In this document: in pieces, positions 1-11,834 of the stretch | Numbering within the stretch: the stretch's first letter is position 1 | How the letters are laid out: each line of letters begins with the position of its first letter | NCBI GenBank assembly: GCA_030248135.1 | Contig: JASANC010000117.1 | Span: 1 to 64,000, forward strand | DNA from: Theristus sp. LFF4_11 | Taxonomy: Eukaryota > Nematoda > Chromadorea > Monhysterida > Xyalidae | Direction: 5' to 3' | Length of the DNA: 64,000 bases | Position numbers and translations under genes: made by a program | The notes under the pieces: generated by a model | What the model was told of the DNA's origin: nothing | Database searches by the model: none | Seen by the model: the letters and a program-made list of their open reading frames with translations, nothing else

Positions 1-28
1 AAACTCAATAAAATGGGACCTTACACAT

Positions 29-65
<37 letters not shown>

Positions 66-288
66 TAGACCATACATGGAATAACAAAGTGCAATTTGGA
101 ACTCTCTCGAATGATACTTTGGTCAGGTTGTGTCACAGTCACACATTCCACGGCACACGCAAGTTGATCGTAAAACAGTTGTTGAGTTCAGTCCTCGAAA
201 ATGGTCGTCGCCTCCTACAGCTGAACCACTACGTCATCAGCGCTAGGATCATAGGAGTCTTATGTGGAAAATAAAAAACATATGGAGT
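1..288. other. No gene seen; short (AC)n tract
   Basis: An AC dinucleotide run lies near 36-65. The only open frame (89-274) has no recognisable domain and no splice context. Nothing else is supported. Confidence 0.6.
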
Positions 289-830
289 GACAAGTTCGGA
301 AAAATGCCCGAAGGGCATGAAAAAGACCAAATATTATTTCAGAATGACAGAGATAGAAAAGTGTGACACAAGGATTTTCACAAGATCAAACATTTTATGA
401 AACGTGTGTGAACTGGAAAGTTACAAACTGAAATAATATTTACGCCAATATCTTTTTTGTCATTCTCAAGGAAGGCACAATCTCTGTACAAATTTTATCT
501 CACTTCATTTGATGCTGCAAAAAAATCATTTGCTGCTGTGAACATGCTCTTTTTATTTGTGAATACTGTATCAAATGATTTAATTGCTTAATATGGTGTT
601 TGCGGGCTGAACCCTTTTACGATGAGTGCGGTCACAACCGGAGCCAGTGCCTTGAAATGACAAAAATATATTGACGTAAATATTATTTCAGTTTGTAACT
701 TTCCAGTTCACACACGTTTCATAAAATGTTTGATCTTGTGAAAATCCTTGTGTCACACTTTTCTATCTCTGTCATTCTGAAATAATATTTGGTCTTTTTC
801 ATGCCCTTCGGGCATTTTTCCGAACTTGTC
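289..830. mobile_element. Foldback element with ~160-bp inverted arms
   Basis: The left arm (about 289-453) is an almost perfect reverse complement of the right arm (about 667-830). Both outer ends read GACAAGTTCGG inward and each arm contains the short palindrome GCCCGAAGGGC. The ~210-bp centre has no open frame. This is the form of a non-autonomous foldback or MITE-like DNA transposon; no target duplication was identified. Confidence 0.8.
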
Positions 831-864
831 TTTTTCTTTTATATCTCAAAGAGTTTATAGGGTT

Positions 865-1735
865 TTAGCCTATCAGACGCAGCATAGTCGACTGCAATGG
901 TTTCTGTTGCATTTGTACTCAGAGCAAGGATTTTTAGGAGCAAACCCTTCCGTAGACCCTTTTCAACCCAGGCACGGGTTAATATCAGTTTTCACTAGTT
1001 TTCGCTATTTTACACCTAAACAATAGCCTATCAGACGCAGCATAGTTGACTACAATGGTTTCCGTTGCATTTGTAATCAGAACAACGTTTTTTAGGAGGA
1101 AGCCCTTCACGGAGACCCTTGTCAACCCAGGCACGGGTTAATATCCGCTTTTTGTTATTTGGCACCTAAACTATAGCCTATCAGACGTAGCATAGTCGAT
1201 TACATGGATACCGTGGAATTTGAAATCAGAACAACGTTTTTTAGGAGAAAACCCTTTACGGGACCCTTTTCAACCCAGGCACGGGTTAATATCAGCTTTT
1301 CGCTATTTGGCACATAAACTATAGCCTATCAGACACAGCATAGTCGATTACATGGATACCGTGGAATTTGAAATCAGAACAACGTTTTTAGGGGGAAACC
1401 CTTTACGGGGACCCTTTTCAACCCAGGCACGGGTTAATATCAGCTTTCTGCTATTTGGCACCTAAACTATAGCCTATCAGACGCAGCATAGTCGATTACA
1501 TGGATACCGTGGAATTTGAAATCAGAACAACGTTTTTTAGGGGAACCCTTTACGGGGACCCTTTTCAACCCAGGCACGGGTTAATATCAGCTTTTTGCTA
1601 TTTGGCACCTAAACTATAGCCTATAAGACACAGCATAGTCGATTACATGGATACCGAGGAATTTGAAATTAGAACAACGTTTTTTAGGAGGAAACCCTTC
1701 ACGGGACCCTTTTTATACCAGGCACGGGTAAAAAC
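865..1735. repeat. Tandem repeat, ~148-bp unit, about six copies
   Basis: Copies begin near 868, 1026, 1176, 1323, 1471 and 1619, each opening with GCCTATCAGACGCAGCATAG or a close variant and ending in an ACCCAGGCACGGGTTAATATC-like segment. The last copy ends in ACCAGGCACGGGTAAAAAC. A single reverse-strand piece of that last unit recurs at 30385-30460, next to a broken PMP3 exon, so the unit also occurs dispersed. Confidence 0.85.
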
Positions 1736-1754
1736 ATGAAATGTCGCCCCCGGG

Positions 1755-2269
1755 TGTAACGATCACGATCACTTTGGACCTCCAACGCTCCGAATCCTCC
1801 GGCCTCGAACGCTGATGTGAAGATCCAAGCGCCCGGAACTGTCCTGCGTTTAGTTTCAGAAAGCACAAGTTTATTGCGAGTCGTTTGGTTGATGCGTTAA
1901 TGGTATCGTGTGTTTGTGTGTGTCTCACCAATTTCCAAGTTCTCTTTTCTCTTTCTCTCTTTTACTTCGTTAGCCAACTCTTGACAGAAGGGACAACAAT
2001 AAAACCACCACTGACACAAAAAGAAAGGATAGGATCAGTTAGGGTGTGGTAGTTAACGAACTAGTATTTTTTTGGTAAAATGGAAGAGTGGCCCCGAACA
2101 CAAGGAAAACAACGTATTTATAAACAACAGCAACCAATACGAAAAGAGTAGCCGACCCAATGCAAAGCAAGTAGCTTAGCTATCCACATTCACACATTAT
2201 GCACCGTATCCCCTGCAACGCAGTCCGCAATGACTCAGGGAATCGGGCAGCCTAAAAGGGTACATTACA
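1755..2269 (-). mobile_element. LTR of a retrotransposon (515 bp)
   Basis: Read on the reverse strand, this block starts TGTAATG and ends CGTTACA, the TG...CA inverted ends usual for LTRs. It contains a TATA-like TTTATAAATA and further on an AATAAA, in the expected order. Directly upstream (plus 2270-2282) is a purine run AGGAGGGGGA that fits the polypurine tract preceding a 3' LTR. The block is therefore best read as a 3' LTR with a short internal remnant; no second LTR is in the window. The superfamily cannot be set because no pol domain remains. Confidence 0.65.
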
Positions 2270-2799
2270 GTATCCCCCTCCTATTCGGAGTGCCCCCACG
2301 ACGACCCGAGTCACCGACACCGCGCGGCAGAACGGCACACAACGTCCGTTTGCAAACACTTCGCCACTTACCAACATCTCGCCGACTCATACAACAATAA
2401 TAAACTATAATACCAAAAGCACCAGTGCAAGAAAGGGGTGATCATGCGTTTTCATCAAAAGATGTGCGCTCATTCATTCATACGTTCATTTGTGGCTTGC
2501 TGGCTTCTGGGTTTAAGAAACATGGTTTCGCGAAACAGTCATTTTTTGTTCGAGCTTTCAGTTAGTTTCATCTGAGTTGGATTTGACGGTTTCGCAAAAA
2601 AATTGTGAAATTTCGCCACAGCTTGCATGGTGTGTGGCGTGGATTTTTACACCTTGTCAGAGACACCAAAAATGTGTTTTTTCTCAGAATTGGCATTTAT
2701 TTTACGCATTCTCAGTCCTGTTGACAGTCATTTTAGGGTAGATTGTTTTCAAACACTTATTTTTTGCAAGACACCCAAAAAACACACAAAAAAGACCAG
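2270..2799. other. LTR-element internal remnant, then unannotated DNA
   Basis: Reverse strand 2270-2430 probably holds the last internal bases of the LTR element. The rest shows no repeat or coding exon I can support. It may include 5' sequence of MCEE, whose first exon was not found. Confidence 0.3.
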
Positions 2800-4250
2800 T
2801 GGTCAGTTCTATAAAAAGTGAATAGTGCTTGAAAAGTGAATAGTTCTACTCCTGTGGCCAGTTCTATGAAAATTGAATAGTTGAACATTTTTATTCACTT
2901 TTTCACTGTTCAGCAAAAAACGAGTTCTATAAAAGTGAATAGTGAAAAGTGAACAGTAAAACGTGAATAGTGAATAGTGTTTTGAACAGTGAATTTCACT
3001 GTTCATTTCTGCTCAGTTCTATAAACGACTCTTCAACTGTTCAACTGTTCACAAAAATCTTACAAGTCAAAAGAGACTTGTAAAAAGTTTGAAAAGTTAT
3101 TTTTCCAGCAGATTTGAACTCAAAAAAGGTAAAGTATTGTTTGTTTATGTTTTTCTAACAAAAATTAAAAGCTGACGGCGTGAAATTTTGTGTCTCTGCA
3201 TGGGTTTTAGTCTCGCTGTCATTCATCTGTTCTCCACATGATTTGTGGAGTGCAACACCCAAGCTTTATGTTGGTGGTGCACCATTTTCAGCCCATGTTT
3301 AATTTTTTGAGCAGATCAATGAATTTTTGTTGGTTTCAAGCTGCCAAATAGAAAATTTACTCAAAATTTAATTTTTTTACGAGGGAGTAAAAAATCCAAA
3401 CTTTGCAAAACTAATCTAAAATGACTGTTAATGATGCAAATTACCTGATTTTTAATTTCAAAACGATAAAAAAAACATCAATTAAGACAAAGCCGCCAAG
3501 ATCAGTTGAACTTGATCAAAAATTGCACCCTGCCCAAAATATGCCCAGTTTTGTGAATTTGTAAAGTGAGAAAACTCACCTGCACAAGCACAACTGAGTT
3601 TCTTGTTGAAGAAACTCAAATTTCTTTAGCCATTTCGTCAAAAAAATTCTGACTCCGCTCCATCCGCAGTAAACGAAGTTCGTCGATTGATTTTCCATCG
3701 TATGCGTTGGCGTTCTTGACAACAAAACTGGAACCCGGCGTTATTGAGTTCAAAATTTTCAACAGATAAGTTGATTACTCATTTAAAGTTGCTCGAATCT
3801 TCGCAGAACCAAGAATCAACAAAAAAGGAAACCAAAAGAAACAAGTTTCTTTGTTTCTGTTTCTATTCAACTATTCAAAATTCACTGTTCAGAATTTACT
3901 CTTCAAAATTTTACTGTTCACTTTTTTCCTTTATAGAACACTATTCAACTATTCTGTTCAAAAATTCACTGTTCACTGTTCACTATTCAACTGTTCAACT
4001 GTTCACTTTTATAGAACTGGCCACAGGGTGTTCCAAAATTTAGACCTTACAAAATTCGGTTGAATACTTGAACCACAAGTTCATCTTTGATCGAAGTTTC
4101 CCATTGATTGGATTGATATTTCTAATTTCCACGCAAAACTGTTTGTCTTTGAAGCTCATGTCTCGATTATTTTTCCAGAATTTCTCAAAGACACTTTTGG
4201 AACACCAATGTTCACTTTTCAAACACTATTCACTTTTATAGAACTGACCA
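2800..4250. mobile_element. 1.45-kb TIR element, 3-bp CAG target duplication
   Basis: It starts TGGTCAGTTCTATA and ends TATAGAACTGACCA, flanked on both sides by CAG (2797-2799 and 4251-4253). Both ends carry many short GTGAATAG / CTATTCAC motifs, so the arms are internally repetitive. A smaller element with GGTGTTCCAAAA-type ends is nested near 4025-4205. A 291-bp relative at 48341-48631 shares the outer ends, the nested segment and the CAG duplication. No transposase is visible. It lies just upstream of, or in the first intron of, MCEE. Confidence 0.8.
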
Positions 4251-4395
4251 CAGGTGTCACAAGACAGCTTGGGCATTTTGAAAAAATACTCTGCGCCACA
4301 ACCAGAAATTCCAATTCAGTTTTCACATCAAATCAAATCAGTTCATTTGTATGTAGCCTTTCGGCCAATTCTGATCAACACAACTTTTCTTTCAG

Positions 4396-4977
4396 CGTTT
4401 TGCGTCCGTGCCGTCGTCAGTTTTTTCTATTGGCCGACTGAACCACGTTGCGATCGCGTGTCCCGATATTGAGGCAGCAACAAGTTTCTACGAAAAAGTG
4501 CTAGGGGCCAAATGCAGCAAGAAAATTGTACGCTTCATTTCACTGTGCACGATCGTTTGCCAGACTTTTGCAGATTGAAACACCACTGAAACTGGGTTTT
4601 TATTTTCAGCCGTTACCCGAGCATGGTGTTTATACGGTGTTTGTCGAGCTGGAGAACACTAAAATCGAGGTTGGATTGTTGTGCGTCAGTTGTTCGAAGC
4701 ACTTGTTTTCACAAATCTGGCTCTGTGTAATTGCCAGCTGCTGCATCCGCTCGGCGACAACAGTCCAATCGCCGGTTTCCTGGAGAAAAACAAAGCCGGC
4801 GGCATGCATCACGTTTGTCTCGAAGTGGACGACATCAAGCAGGCGGTGGACACCGTGAAGCGGGGTGGTGTGCGATGCCTCGGCAAGGAGCCGAAGATCG
4901 GCGCGCACGGCAAACCCGTGATGTTCCTGCATCCGAAGGACTGCGGTGGGGTGCTGGTTGAGTTGGAACAAGTCTGA
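4396..4977 (+). CDS. MCEE: Methylmalonyl-CoA epimerase (5' exon missing)
   Basis: Methylmalonyl-CoA epimerase converts (2R)- and (2S)-methylmalonyl-CoA in mitochondrial propionate breakdown. Three exons join in phase 0: 4396-4527, 4610-4669 and 4738-4977, giving 143 residues and a TGA stop. They match the family closely: RLNHVAIACPD, PLPEHGV, LLHPLGDNSPI, KAGGMHHVCLEVDD, KIGAHGKPV and FLHPKDCGGVLVELEQ. The vicinal-oxygen-chelate metal ligands expected in this family (His of LNHVAIA, His of MHHV, Glu near the C terminus) are present. The first listed exon follows TTTCTTTCAG and has no start codon, so an upstream exon with the ATG and transit peptide is missing. It may lie beyond the 2800-4250 transposon. 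Identification is firm; the 5' end is not. Confidence 0.93.
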
Positions 4978-5558
4978 GTACCGCAATGATTTTATTTTCC
5001 TGGTTTCTCATTGCAATAGTCGACTCGCTGTAGATATTTATTCTTGTTTTATTCATGAACCGATAGTTTTTTGCGTTATGCCTCAGCTGTGCACTTGTGA
5101 ATCTTCATTAGTTTACTGTGTTCACAAATTGGAAATGAGTAAATTTACTTTTTTGCACAATCCGATTTGATTTTAATTCGCTGATGGGCAGTGCAATTCG
5201 AATAAGCACTCTCATGCCAATTTGCCATTGTTTTCATAATCTTTCTTGTTTCGTTGGTAGCTTTTTATGAATCTGCATTGTGTTCTGCGAATTCAGAAAC
5301 AAAACGTGTGCTTGCAAATAAAAGTGAATCGCTTTTTGGTTTGTTGAAATTGAAAGTGTCACCGACGTGACCAAAAAGTTTAATTCTTTTATTATTTTGT
5401 GCTACTTTTGTCGAAAGTTAATCCGATCAATGAGCTCAATCAATCAATCGCCCAATCTGCGGAATTCTATAGTTTCCATTCCAGTTGGATTCACTGAACT
5501 CATTTCAATTGCCAGTCCCGTCCAATTCATACGAACAGAAAACGGGCGTGCACGCAAG
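4978..5558. other. MCEE 3' region and ZUP1 upstream region
   Basis: A 581-bp spacer between two genes on the same strand. An open frame runs into ZUP1 from 5367, but its residues are low-complexity and not family-like. No spliced-leader or promoter motif could be identified with confidence. Confidence 0.4.
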
Positions 5559-8500
5559 ATGAGCGGCATGCTGACTGAGTTGCAGTGTACCGTGTGCGAC
5601 GTTGCGTTCGGCAGCGACCGTGGCCGCTACTTCGAGCACATGCTGGACGTGCACGACCACGCCATGCACTGCCCCGTCGTCGCGTGCCGGTTCCAGGCTC
5701 ACTCGGGCGCACAACTCGCCACGCACACCTTCGAAGTGCACATGCGCAAACTGGTGCTACACGTTTTTGCAGTTGTTCGGCCCCCAATCGTGTGGCTCTC
5801 TTCTCTATCATCTGTTGTCAGTGGTCAAACTGCATTCCTGAAAATCTGCAGATTTTTTGCTCTCAACAATGATTGTATGTTTTCAGTCGACCGAAGCTGC
5901 CACGGTCGCCTGTCCAATGTGCGACTTCGTGACGGCCGACGGTGCGGACGCGGTCGAGCTGCACTTTGCGTTGGCGCACGAGGGAATCGCTGGCGAGGTG
6001 CGTGTGCCGACGCCCGTGCACGACTCCGACAACGAGGCTGACGGCAATGGTGTCTGTGAACTTGGCTTGCTTTGGGGTGTGCACGCACGCACAGCAACGT
6101 TGTGCAACGGCATTTTCTGCTATGTTGAATGTTCCTTGATTTGCTCGCCTTCCAGTTGGAAGCGTGGTGGAACCTTGCACGGGTTGTTTGGTTTGGTTTG
6201 TCTGTCCATCTGCAGCCAGTCATTGCAGAGCGACGATTCGACGGAGTGTCCAATGTGTGGCGTGGCGTTTCCATTGGGTGTGATCAACGTGCACGTCAAC
6301 ACCGAACACTTGGACGTGAAACAGAACAGTTCGTGCTGATGATGAATTGGTTGAACAGTTTTGCAAGAGCTGAAAAATACTTGATTTTTGCAGACCAAGC
6401 CAGTGGCTCGTCAGCAGCGGCCAACAGCGAAGCTGCCGAGCTGGCTGCGTTGCGAGTGCGTTTGGCTGGACTTTGTCTGAAGTTTTATCCATCATTGAAG
6501 GCACGTTTATGTCTTGCAAATGAATTGACGAACTTTTACTTTCAGAAACGCTTCGGAATGGATGACTCTGGCAGCTACGACACGCAAGGCCACCGAGACT
6601 TGGATCGGCGTTACGCGCAGGGCGTGCTGACGCTCGATCAGTATCACACAAAACGACGACGCCTGCTGGCTGAAAGCAGCAACAGAGCTGCCATCGAATA
6701 CAGTCAACCGACCGACGGTGAACTTGCAAATCATTCAGACTTATTTTTCAGTTCAGATTCTTTATCAGTTTCAGTTCAGTTTGCTTTTTAATCAAGTTCA
6801 TGTGGAAAGCATCCATTTGGCTTGTCCCTTTGTGCGTTCAGCAAACAGGTGTTTTTTTAGGTTGATGTTGCACAGTTTGCTTTTCTGTGTGACCTAATTT
6901 GTATGGCGTTTGTATTTTCTGACGTTAACAAAAAAAACTTGGAACTCTTCGTGCTGCTAGAACACAAACTCAGTTTTTATTTGCTCTCACAGTTCTAGCG
7001 ATGATTGGCGAGTAAAGTGTGTCCGAATTAACCTGCCACTTTTTTTGTCAGAGCAACGGTCACAAAAATTTGAATGAAAAGAAATCGGAATGATTTAAAA
7101 GAAACACGATATTATCCAAACCCCAGTGCCGTTCCTTTCAATCAAACCCCGCGCCTTTTACCCCGCTAAAAAGTGATAGGTCAAATCGGACAAGCTGTAT
7201 ATAGCGTCTGAACGGAGAGTACTCCGTGGGGCAGGTCTATTGGAGCAGCTGGCGTTGCTGAGTGCCCAGCACGAGTACGTGGCCGAGTGTCGGTACGCGT
7301 GCGCGACGTCGCATTTCTGCACGACCGGCAGCGACCGCGGCTTCGGCTGTGGCTATCGCAATCTGCAGATGCTGCTCAGTGCGCTCGCGAAGCACGCGCA
7401 CCACCGCCGTCTGCTGTGGCCGTCCGGTTCGCGTTGTGTTACCCGGTTCTCATTTCAGATTTATTTCAATTTCGGTTTTCTTGTATTCTAATTCAGAAAA
7501 GGAAAGCACATCTGTGTTTTGCCGTGTGAACCAACGCTTGCATTTGATTTTCTTTGACGAAACGATGAGCCTGCGACAGCGATCACGTGTGTCGGATTGA
7601 AAAGGAACCCAGTGAAACACCATGTGTTGCACACCCGCGTTGCATGTCAACTCACCCACCCACCCGCCCCCTTGCAGGCGATTCAGTGATGCCGTCAGTG
7701 CCGAAGATTCAGTCGCTGATCGAGGCGGCGTGGCAGGCCGGTTTCGACGCGGTCGGAGCGGCGCAGCTCGAGTGCAAACTGAGCAACACGCGCAAGTGGA
7801 TTGGCGCCACCGAGGTCGCCACGTTCCTCCAGTCGTTCCGCATTCGGTACGCTCGCGGCGAGGCGTGGCGTGTGTTGGTCTTTCTGCTCCGTGCCAGTGC
7901 GACGGCGTACTGCAAGCGTGGTGAATCGGCCGTCGTTTGTGGTGCACATTCACGCAAATCTCCACTCACCACCACACCACCGGCCGCAGGTTCACCATCA
8001 CCACGTTCCAGCCCACAACGTCGCACTGCTTGATATGTTTTGTTCATCCAGCTTGTCTTGTACTTGTAGTGTCCTTTCTGGTGTTGCATTGCAGTGCCCG
8101 AATCGTTGAATTTCACACGGCTGACGAGTCCGGTCAGCATCCACGCCTGTTGCACTGGATCTGGTCGTATTTCAATGGCACTGAAACTGATCATGCCAGT
8201 GACGGTGCTCTCAAGTCGGAAAGTGACGTGCACCCGCCTCTGTCACCGCCACCGGTCTACTGTCAGTTTCAAGGTTTGGTGTCGTGTTTTTTTTGTACTT
8301 GCAAAACTGAGAACGTTGCCACACCAATGTTGACCGATGTCTTTGCTCGCTGATGCCACGGAAGCCAAACTGAACATTTTGAACCTTGTGTAAACTTCGC
8401 GCAACATTGAAAAGGTCAAAACCGTGGTTCAAGCGTGAACTGAAAGTCTACGCAATGTCGTGGCTCTCTCCAATTCTAATGGCAAGTCTGATTGGTGTTG

Positions 8501-8866
8501 AAACACATTTTCACAAGAACGCTCATCGGGAATCCTGTGTGTGATATTTGCAACATCGTTTTTGCGGTTTGTCAACACCCAACCATCTACGCAGGCCACA
8601 GTGTCACCATTGTCGGTGTGGAGCGACTGAAGCAGCCGATCGCAGACTGCCCCTATCAGATCGTAGTGTTCGATCCATCCTCAAAAGCAACACGCATGCA
8701 CGAGCTGCTCCGGACGAAAAGCCCAAAAGCGATGGACTTCATGCGTCACGACGTGCGAGCGTGGTCGAAAGACAAATACCAACTGGTCGTCGTCGCTGGG
8801 CTCATGCAGTCTGAGGCAGAGTTTGAGCGCGCAAAATGTACGTTTGATCAGTTGAGAGTCACGTAG
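5559..8866 (+). CDS. ZUP1: ZUP1/ZUFSP-type K63-ubiquitin protease
   Basis: ZUP1 is a papain-like deubiquitinase that cleaves K63-linked chains and acts in genome maintenance. Nine exons keep frame throughout (1581 nt, 526 aa): 5559-5753, 5887-6051, 6229-6328, 6394-6500, 6546-6717, 7205-7426, 7678-7846, 8095-8273, 8595-8866. The N-terminal third has CxxC...HxxxxH zinc fingers (CTVCD, CPMCDF, CPMCGVAF). Next comes FGMDDSGSYDTQ and a basic helix resembling the ubiquitin-binding part. The peptidase domain has Cys295 in DRGFGCGYRNLQMLL, His438 in GHSVTIVG and Asp463 in VVFDPS, with WIGATEV and HPRLLHWI between them. The family is usually near 580 aa. Weak points: the exon 2 donor (GTCTGT) was chosen for phase, and intron 4 uses GCACGT, a weak GC donor. 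An upstream ATG at 5367 is possible, but 5559 directly precedes family-like sequence. Confidence 0.92.
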
Positions 8867-9358
8867 CAGCTGTGTTGGCGACCGCCGTACTGCCACTGAG
8901 AACTGTGTTGGTGCCTTGCTTGCTCTGTTCTGCTTTTTAAAAACTTTTTATAGTTTTTTGGCAACGCGTTTGGTCAGTCAACCCGACCAGAACTAAGTGA
9001 ACTCCACACTACCTGAGATATCAGGATAATTTTTTTTGAAGCTGCAATAGATCTACTAAAAAACGGGAAAGGGTGCATTTCTGGTTTTTTCTTGTACTCA
9101 ACGTTGATATTTGTGAAAAAATAGTTAGCTCCATGGTGGCCTTGAAAACACGGGTTTCGTGGCGATTTTTAGTTATTATGGTATGCAGACGGCTTGTGTC
9201 GAACACTCTGCAGTCTGCATATTGTTATTTCACTTGCTTTTTTTTGTTTTTACTGTTAGTGAGTGTGACACAGACTGTACTCCTACAAAGCTGCCGCTGG
9301 TTGTGAAATGTGATTGCTTGGGTTTGGCCTGCATGAATCATTATTATAGTATGACCTA
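8867..9358. other. ZUP1 3' flank; nothing further seen
   Basis: AT-rich DNA after the ZUP1 stop codon. Open frames here lack domains and overlap each other on both strands. Confidence 0.4.
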
Positions 9359-9576
9359 TTTTTTCAAACGTGTCCCACTGAAATGACGTCATGTGCTGCA
9401 AAACATGCGCTTGCCGTTCACTGCAAACCAGACTTTCCGTTTAGCAGATTTCTTCCCGTAAACAAATGGTGAATGTCGAATCAGTCACACCAAACTGACA
9501 TTTTAGTGCCTGTACTTTGATAAACGGGCGTTTTTAAAGCAAATGACGTCATTTTAGTCCGGACACGTTTGAATAA
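9359..9576. mobile_element. MITE (AAATGACGTCAT inner arm), copy 1
   Basis: Inverted ends carry TTTCAAACGTGTCC followed by AAATGACGTCAT, with the reverse complement at the right end, about 218 bp in all. A second copy sits at 63688-63908. No open frame. Confidence 0.75.
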
Positions 9577-10489
9577 ATCCACAGTATTATACAGTCGATG
9601 AGTCGAACTTTAAATTATAGGCAATCAGGTTATTGGTTGGTGATAGTGATGCACGTCATACACGCTATCTGTGTATCAGGATATCAAATGCAGTTGCCTG
9701 TGTTTGATAAAAACGCTTTTTGTATGGTTTTTTTAATTTTGTGTTTGAATCACAATTTCGCCAAATTACAGTAATAACTTTCTTCAGAGTCGAATGCATA
9801 CGGTACTCAGGTACCAACCCAACCATCCAACCCATAGGTCATTATTTATTGTTGACTTTATTCATTATTCATTTTATACCAAACTTGTGCGGGGCAAACA
9901 AAACCCGATGAATTCGTTTCAATTACTCATTTGAGTATTGGCAAACAAGTTAAAACAACATTTGAATAATCGATTTATTTGACTACCGAAACACACATGC
10001 TGCTGACTGAACGTTTGTTTTTGTTGTCTATTTTGTTTGTTAACAACGCCGTTTGCTCAACAATTTTGAAATGAAAAAGACCGGTTCGATTTTGAATCAT
10101 TCTTGGTGCTTATAGTTTTTGTACCTCTTTTGTAATGCGGTTCTTGTTCTGGCTTCGAGAGACTGTGAAACAGCATGGCGTTTGAAATATGGTAAAGACC
10201 ACTAAATTCGGAACATAAGTCCTATTATTTTGTCAAGCAAAAAAGTGCAGGTCATAATAACAATAGTCTGCAAATTCTCCATGGTACAATGTACAATGTA
10301 GGTGGCTATTGGCGTACCCACATCTCGTACACGTACGCCCACTGCGGTGTACATTGCTTGGTAACCAGAACAAACACAACGAACAAATGCATGCAGTTCC
10401 CATGACCAAAACTAATATTGGCGGCGGCGAAATTTTGACGCACCAAGTAAGTACTGGAACGCATCCATCCACTGTTCATTTTTGTGGTT
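9577..10489. other. Intergenic; partial MITE and a doubtful exon
   Basis: 9590-9720 contains part of the GTCGAACTCTAAATTATAG repeat family (ATGAGTCGAACTTTAAATTATAGG). At 10389-10446 a short open stretch starting at ATG ends in a good donor (CAA|GTAAGTAC), but no partner exon or homology was found, so it is not called as a gene. Confidence 0.35.
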
Positions 10490-11309
10490 ATTGTTATAGG
10501 AGGGTGGGTCGGCGGGGGCTTGGTTTCACGTGGTGTTGGGTCTGGGCGGGTGGTTTTTTGTGTTTTTTTGTGGTTTGTGGGGCGGGTGTAAAAAAGTGGG
10601 GAACTACGATACGTGGTGACCACGCGGAGAGAAAATGTCAGCTTAATGTGTGTGAGAAAATGTCTCTGTTTTTTGTTCTGCAATAAAAAAAAAAATATTG
10701 TTGTTGGGGGGACATGCCACCGCGTCGGGGGGGGGGGGGGGGGGGGCGTGGGGAACATTGGGGCACGAGGAGGGCGGGTGGACTCGGGTGGTTGCAGAAG
10801 TGTAGATGTGGACGCTACCTTTTGTGGGGGTAGGTGGAATAGGGGTTTTAGGGGGAAAAAATATAATATGAAAAAAGACAAATGATTTTATTTTTTTTTA
10901 AAAGTGCCGGCGGGGAACTTTGCGGTGTTTTTTTTTTTTTTTGTGTGTGTTTTGTTTTGTTNNCTTAATCATGCGGATGCGCGAGCGAGCGTCAGCGAGC
11001 GGACAGCGCATCACGCATTATATGAGCCGTTATCCTCTCGCGCGCGTTTTTCAAATTTGCTCGCTTCCTCCAGCGAGCATAGTATAAGCCACAAACTTGG
11101 TTCTGTGCACACGAAACGAACACCCAAAGTTGTGCTTGGAGCCGCGAAAAAAATTTTTATCCGACTACTTTTCATACGCTGTAGACACGAAAAACCTATT
11201 CTGAAAACAGTGTTACTTATTTTTCTATCTCTTTTTTTTTTCCGGTATGTAATCAACATGTGTTCGCGCTTTCAGTTTTTACCTGCGACACGTTCACAGT
11301 CTAGCAAGA
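10490..11309. other. G/T-rich low-complexity stretch with two Ns
   Basis: From about 10500 to 10960 the plus strand is strongly G- and T-rich, with an 18-G run near 10729-10746 and long T runs. Two undetermined bases lie at about 10962-10963. This looks like a hard-to-sequence junction or local misassembly. 10970-11300 returns to ordinary composition with no gene. Confidence 0.6.
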
Positions 11310-11800
11310 ATGTTTCCTGGGGTAATTTCATCCGTAGATTTGGAAAAATGGGTTAATTTTTTGCCCCGACCACTTTTTTGGGTAAAAATTTGGGCATTTT
11401 TAAAAGTTCGCAGCGTTTTCACCGGGTTTCAAGTGTTCGCCCTTTCAATTTTTAGCTGGGACACTTTCACAGTTGAAGAAAAATGTTTCCTAGGGTAATT
11501 TCATCCGTAGATTTGGAAAAATGAGTTAATTTTTTGCCCCGACCCCTTTTTGGGGTAAAAATTGGGCTTTTTGAAAGTTCGCAGGGTTGTCACCTGGTTT
11601 TAAGTGTTCGCCCTTTCAATTTTTAGCTGGGACACTTTCACAGTTGAACAAGAATTTTTCCTCGGGTAAATTCATCCGTAGATTCTGAAAATTTAGTTTA
11701 TTTTTTGCCCGGGCATTTTTTGGGTCAAAATTGTGCATTTTTTGAAAATTCGTAGCATTTTGACTGGGTATCATTTTTTCAGTCTTACAAATTTTGTCTG
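11310..11800. repeat. Tandem repeat, ~172-bp unit, three copies
   Basis: The segment TTCATCCGTAGATTTGGAAA recurs with start points near 11327, 11500 and 11671. Each copy also contains a TTTTTTGCCCCGACC-like and a TAGCTGGGACACTTTCACAG-like segment. Divergence rises in the last copy. Confidence 0.85.
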
Positions 11801-11834
11801 AGCTACGAAAAATAGCAGAAATGTTTAGTCCGTA

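Noticed and set aside
7991..8040. Possible extra ZUP1 exon after CACCGGCCGCAG
   Set aside because: Exon 7 joins 8095 in phase and gives the family sequence directly (RIVEFHTADESG); the extra piece would break this.
10306..10881. Pro/Thr-rich reverse frame of 191 codons
   Set aside because: Arises from the G-rich low-complexity stretch next to Ns; composition, not coding, explains it.
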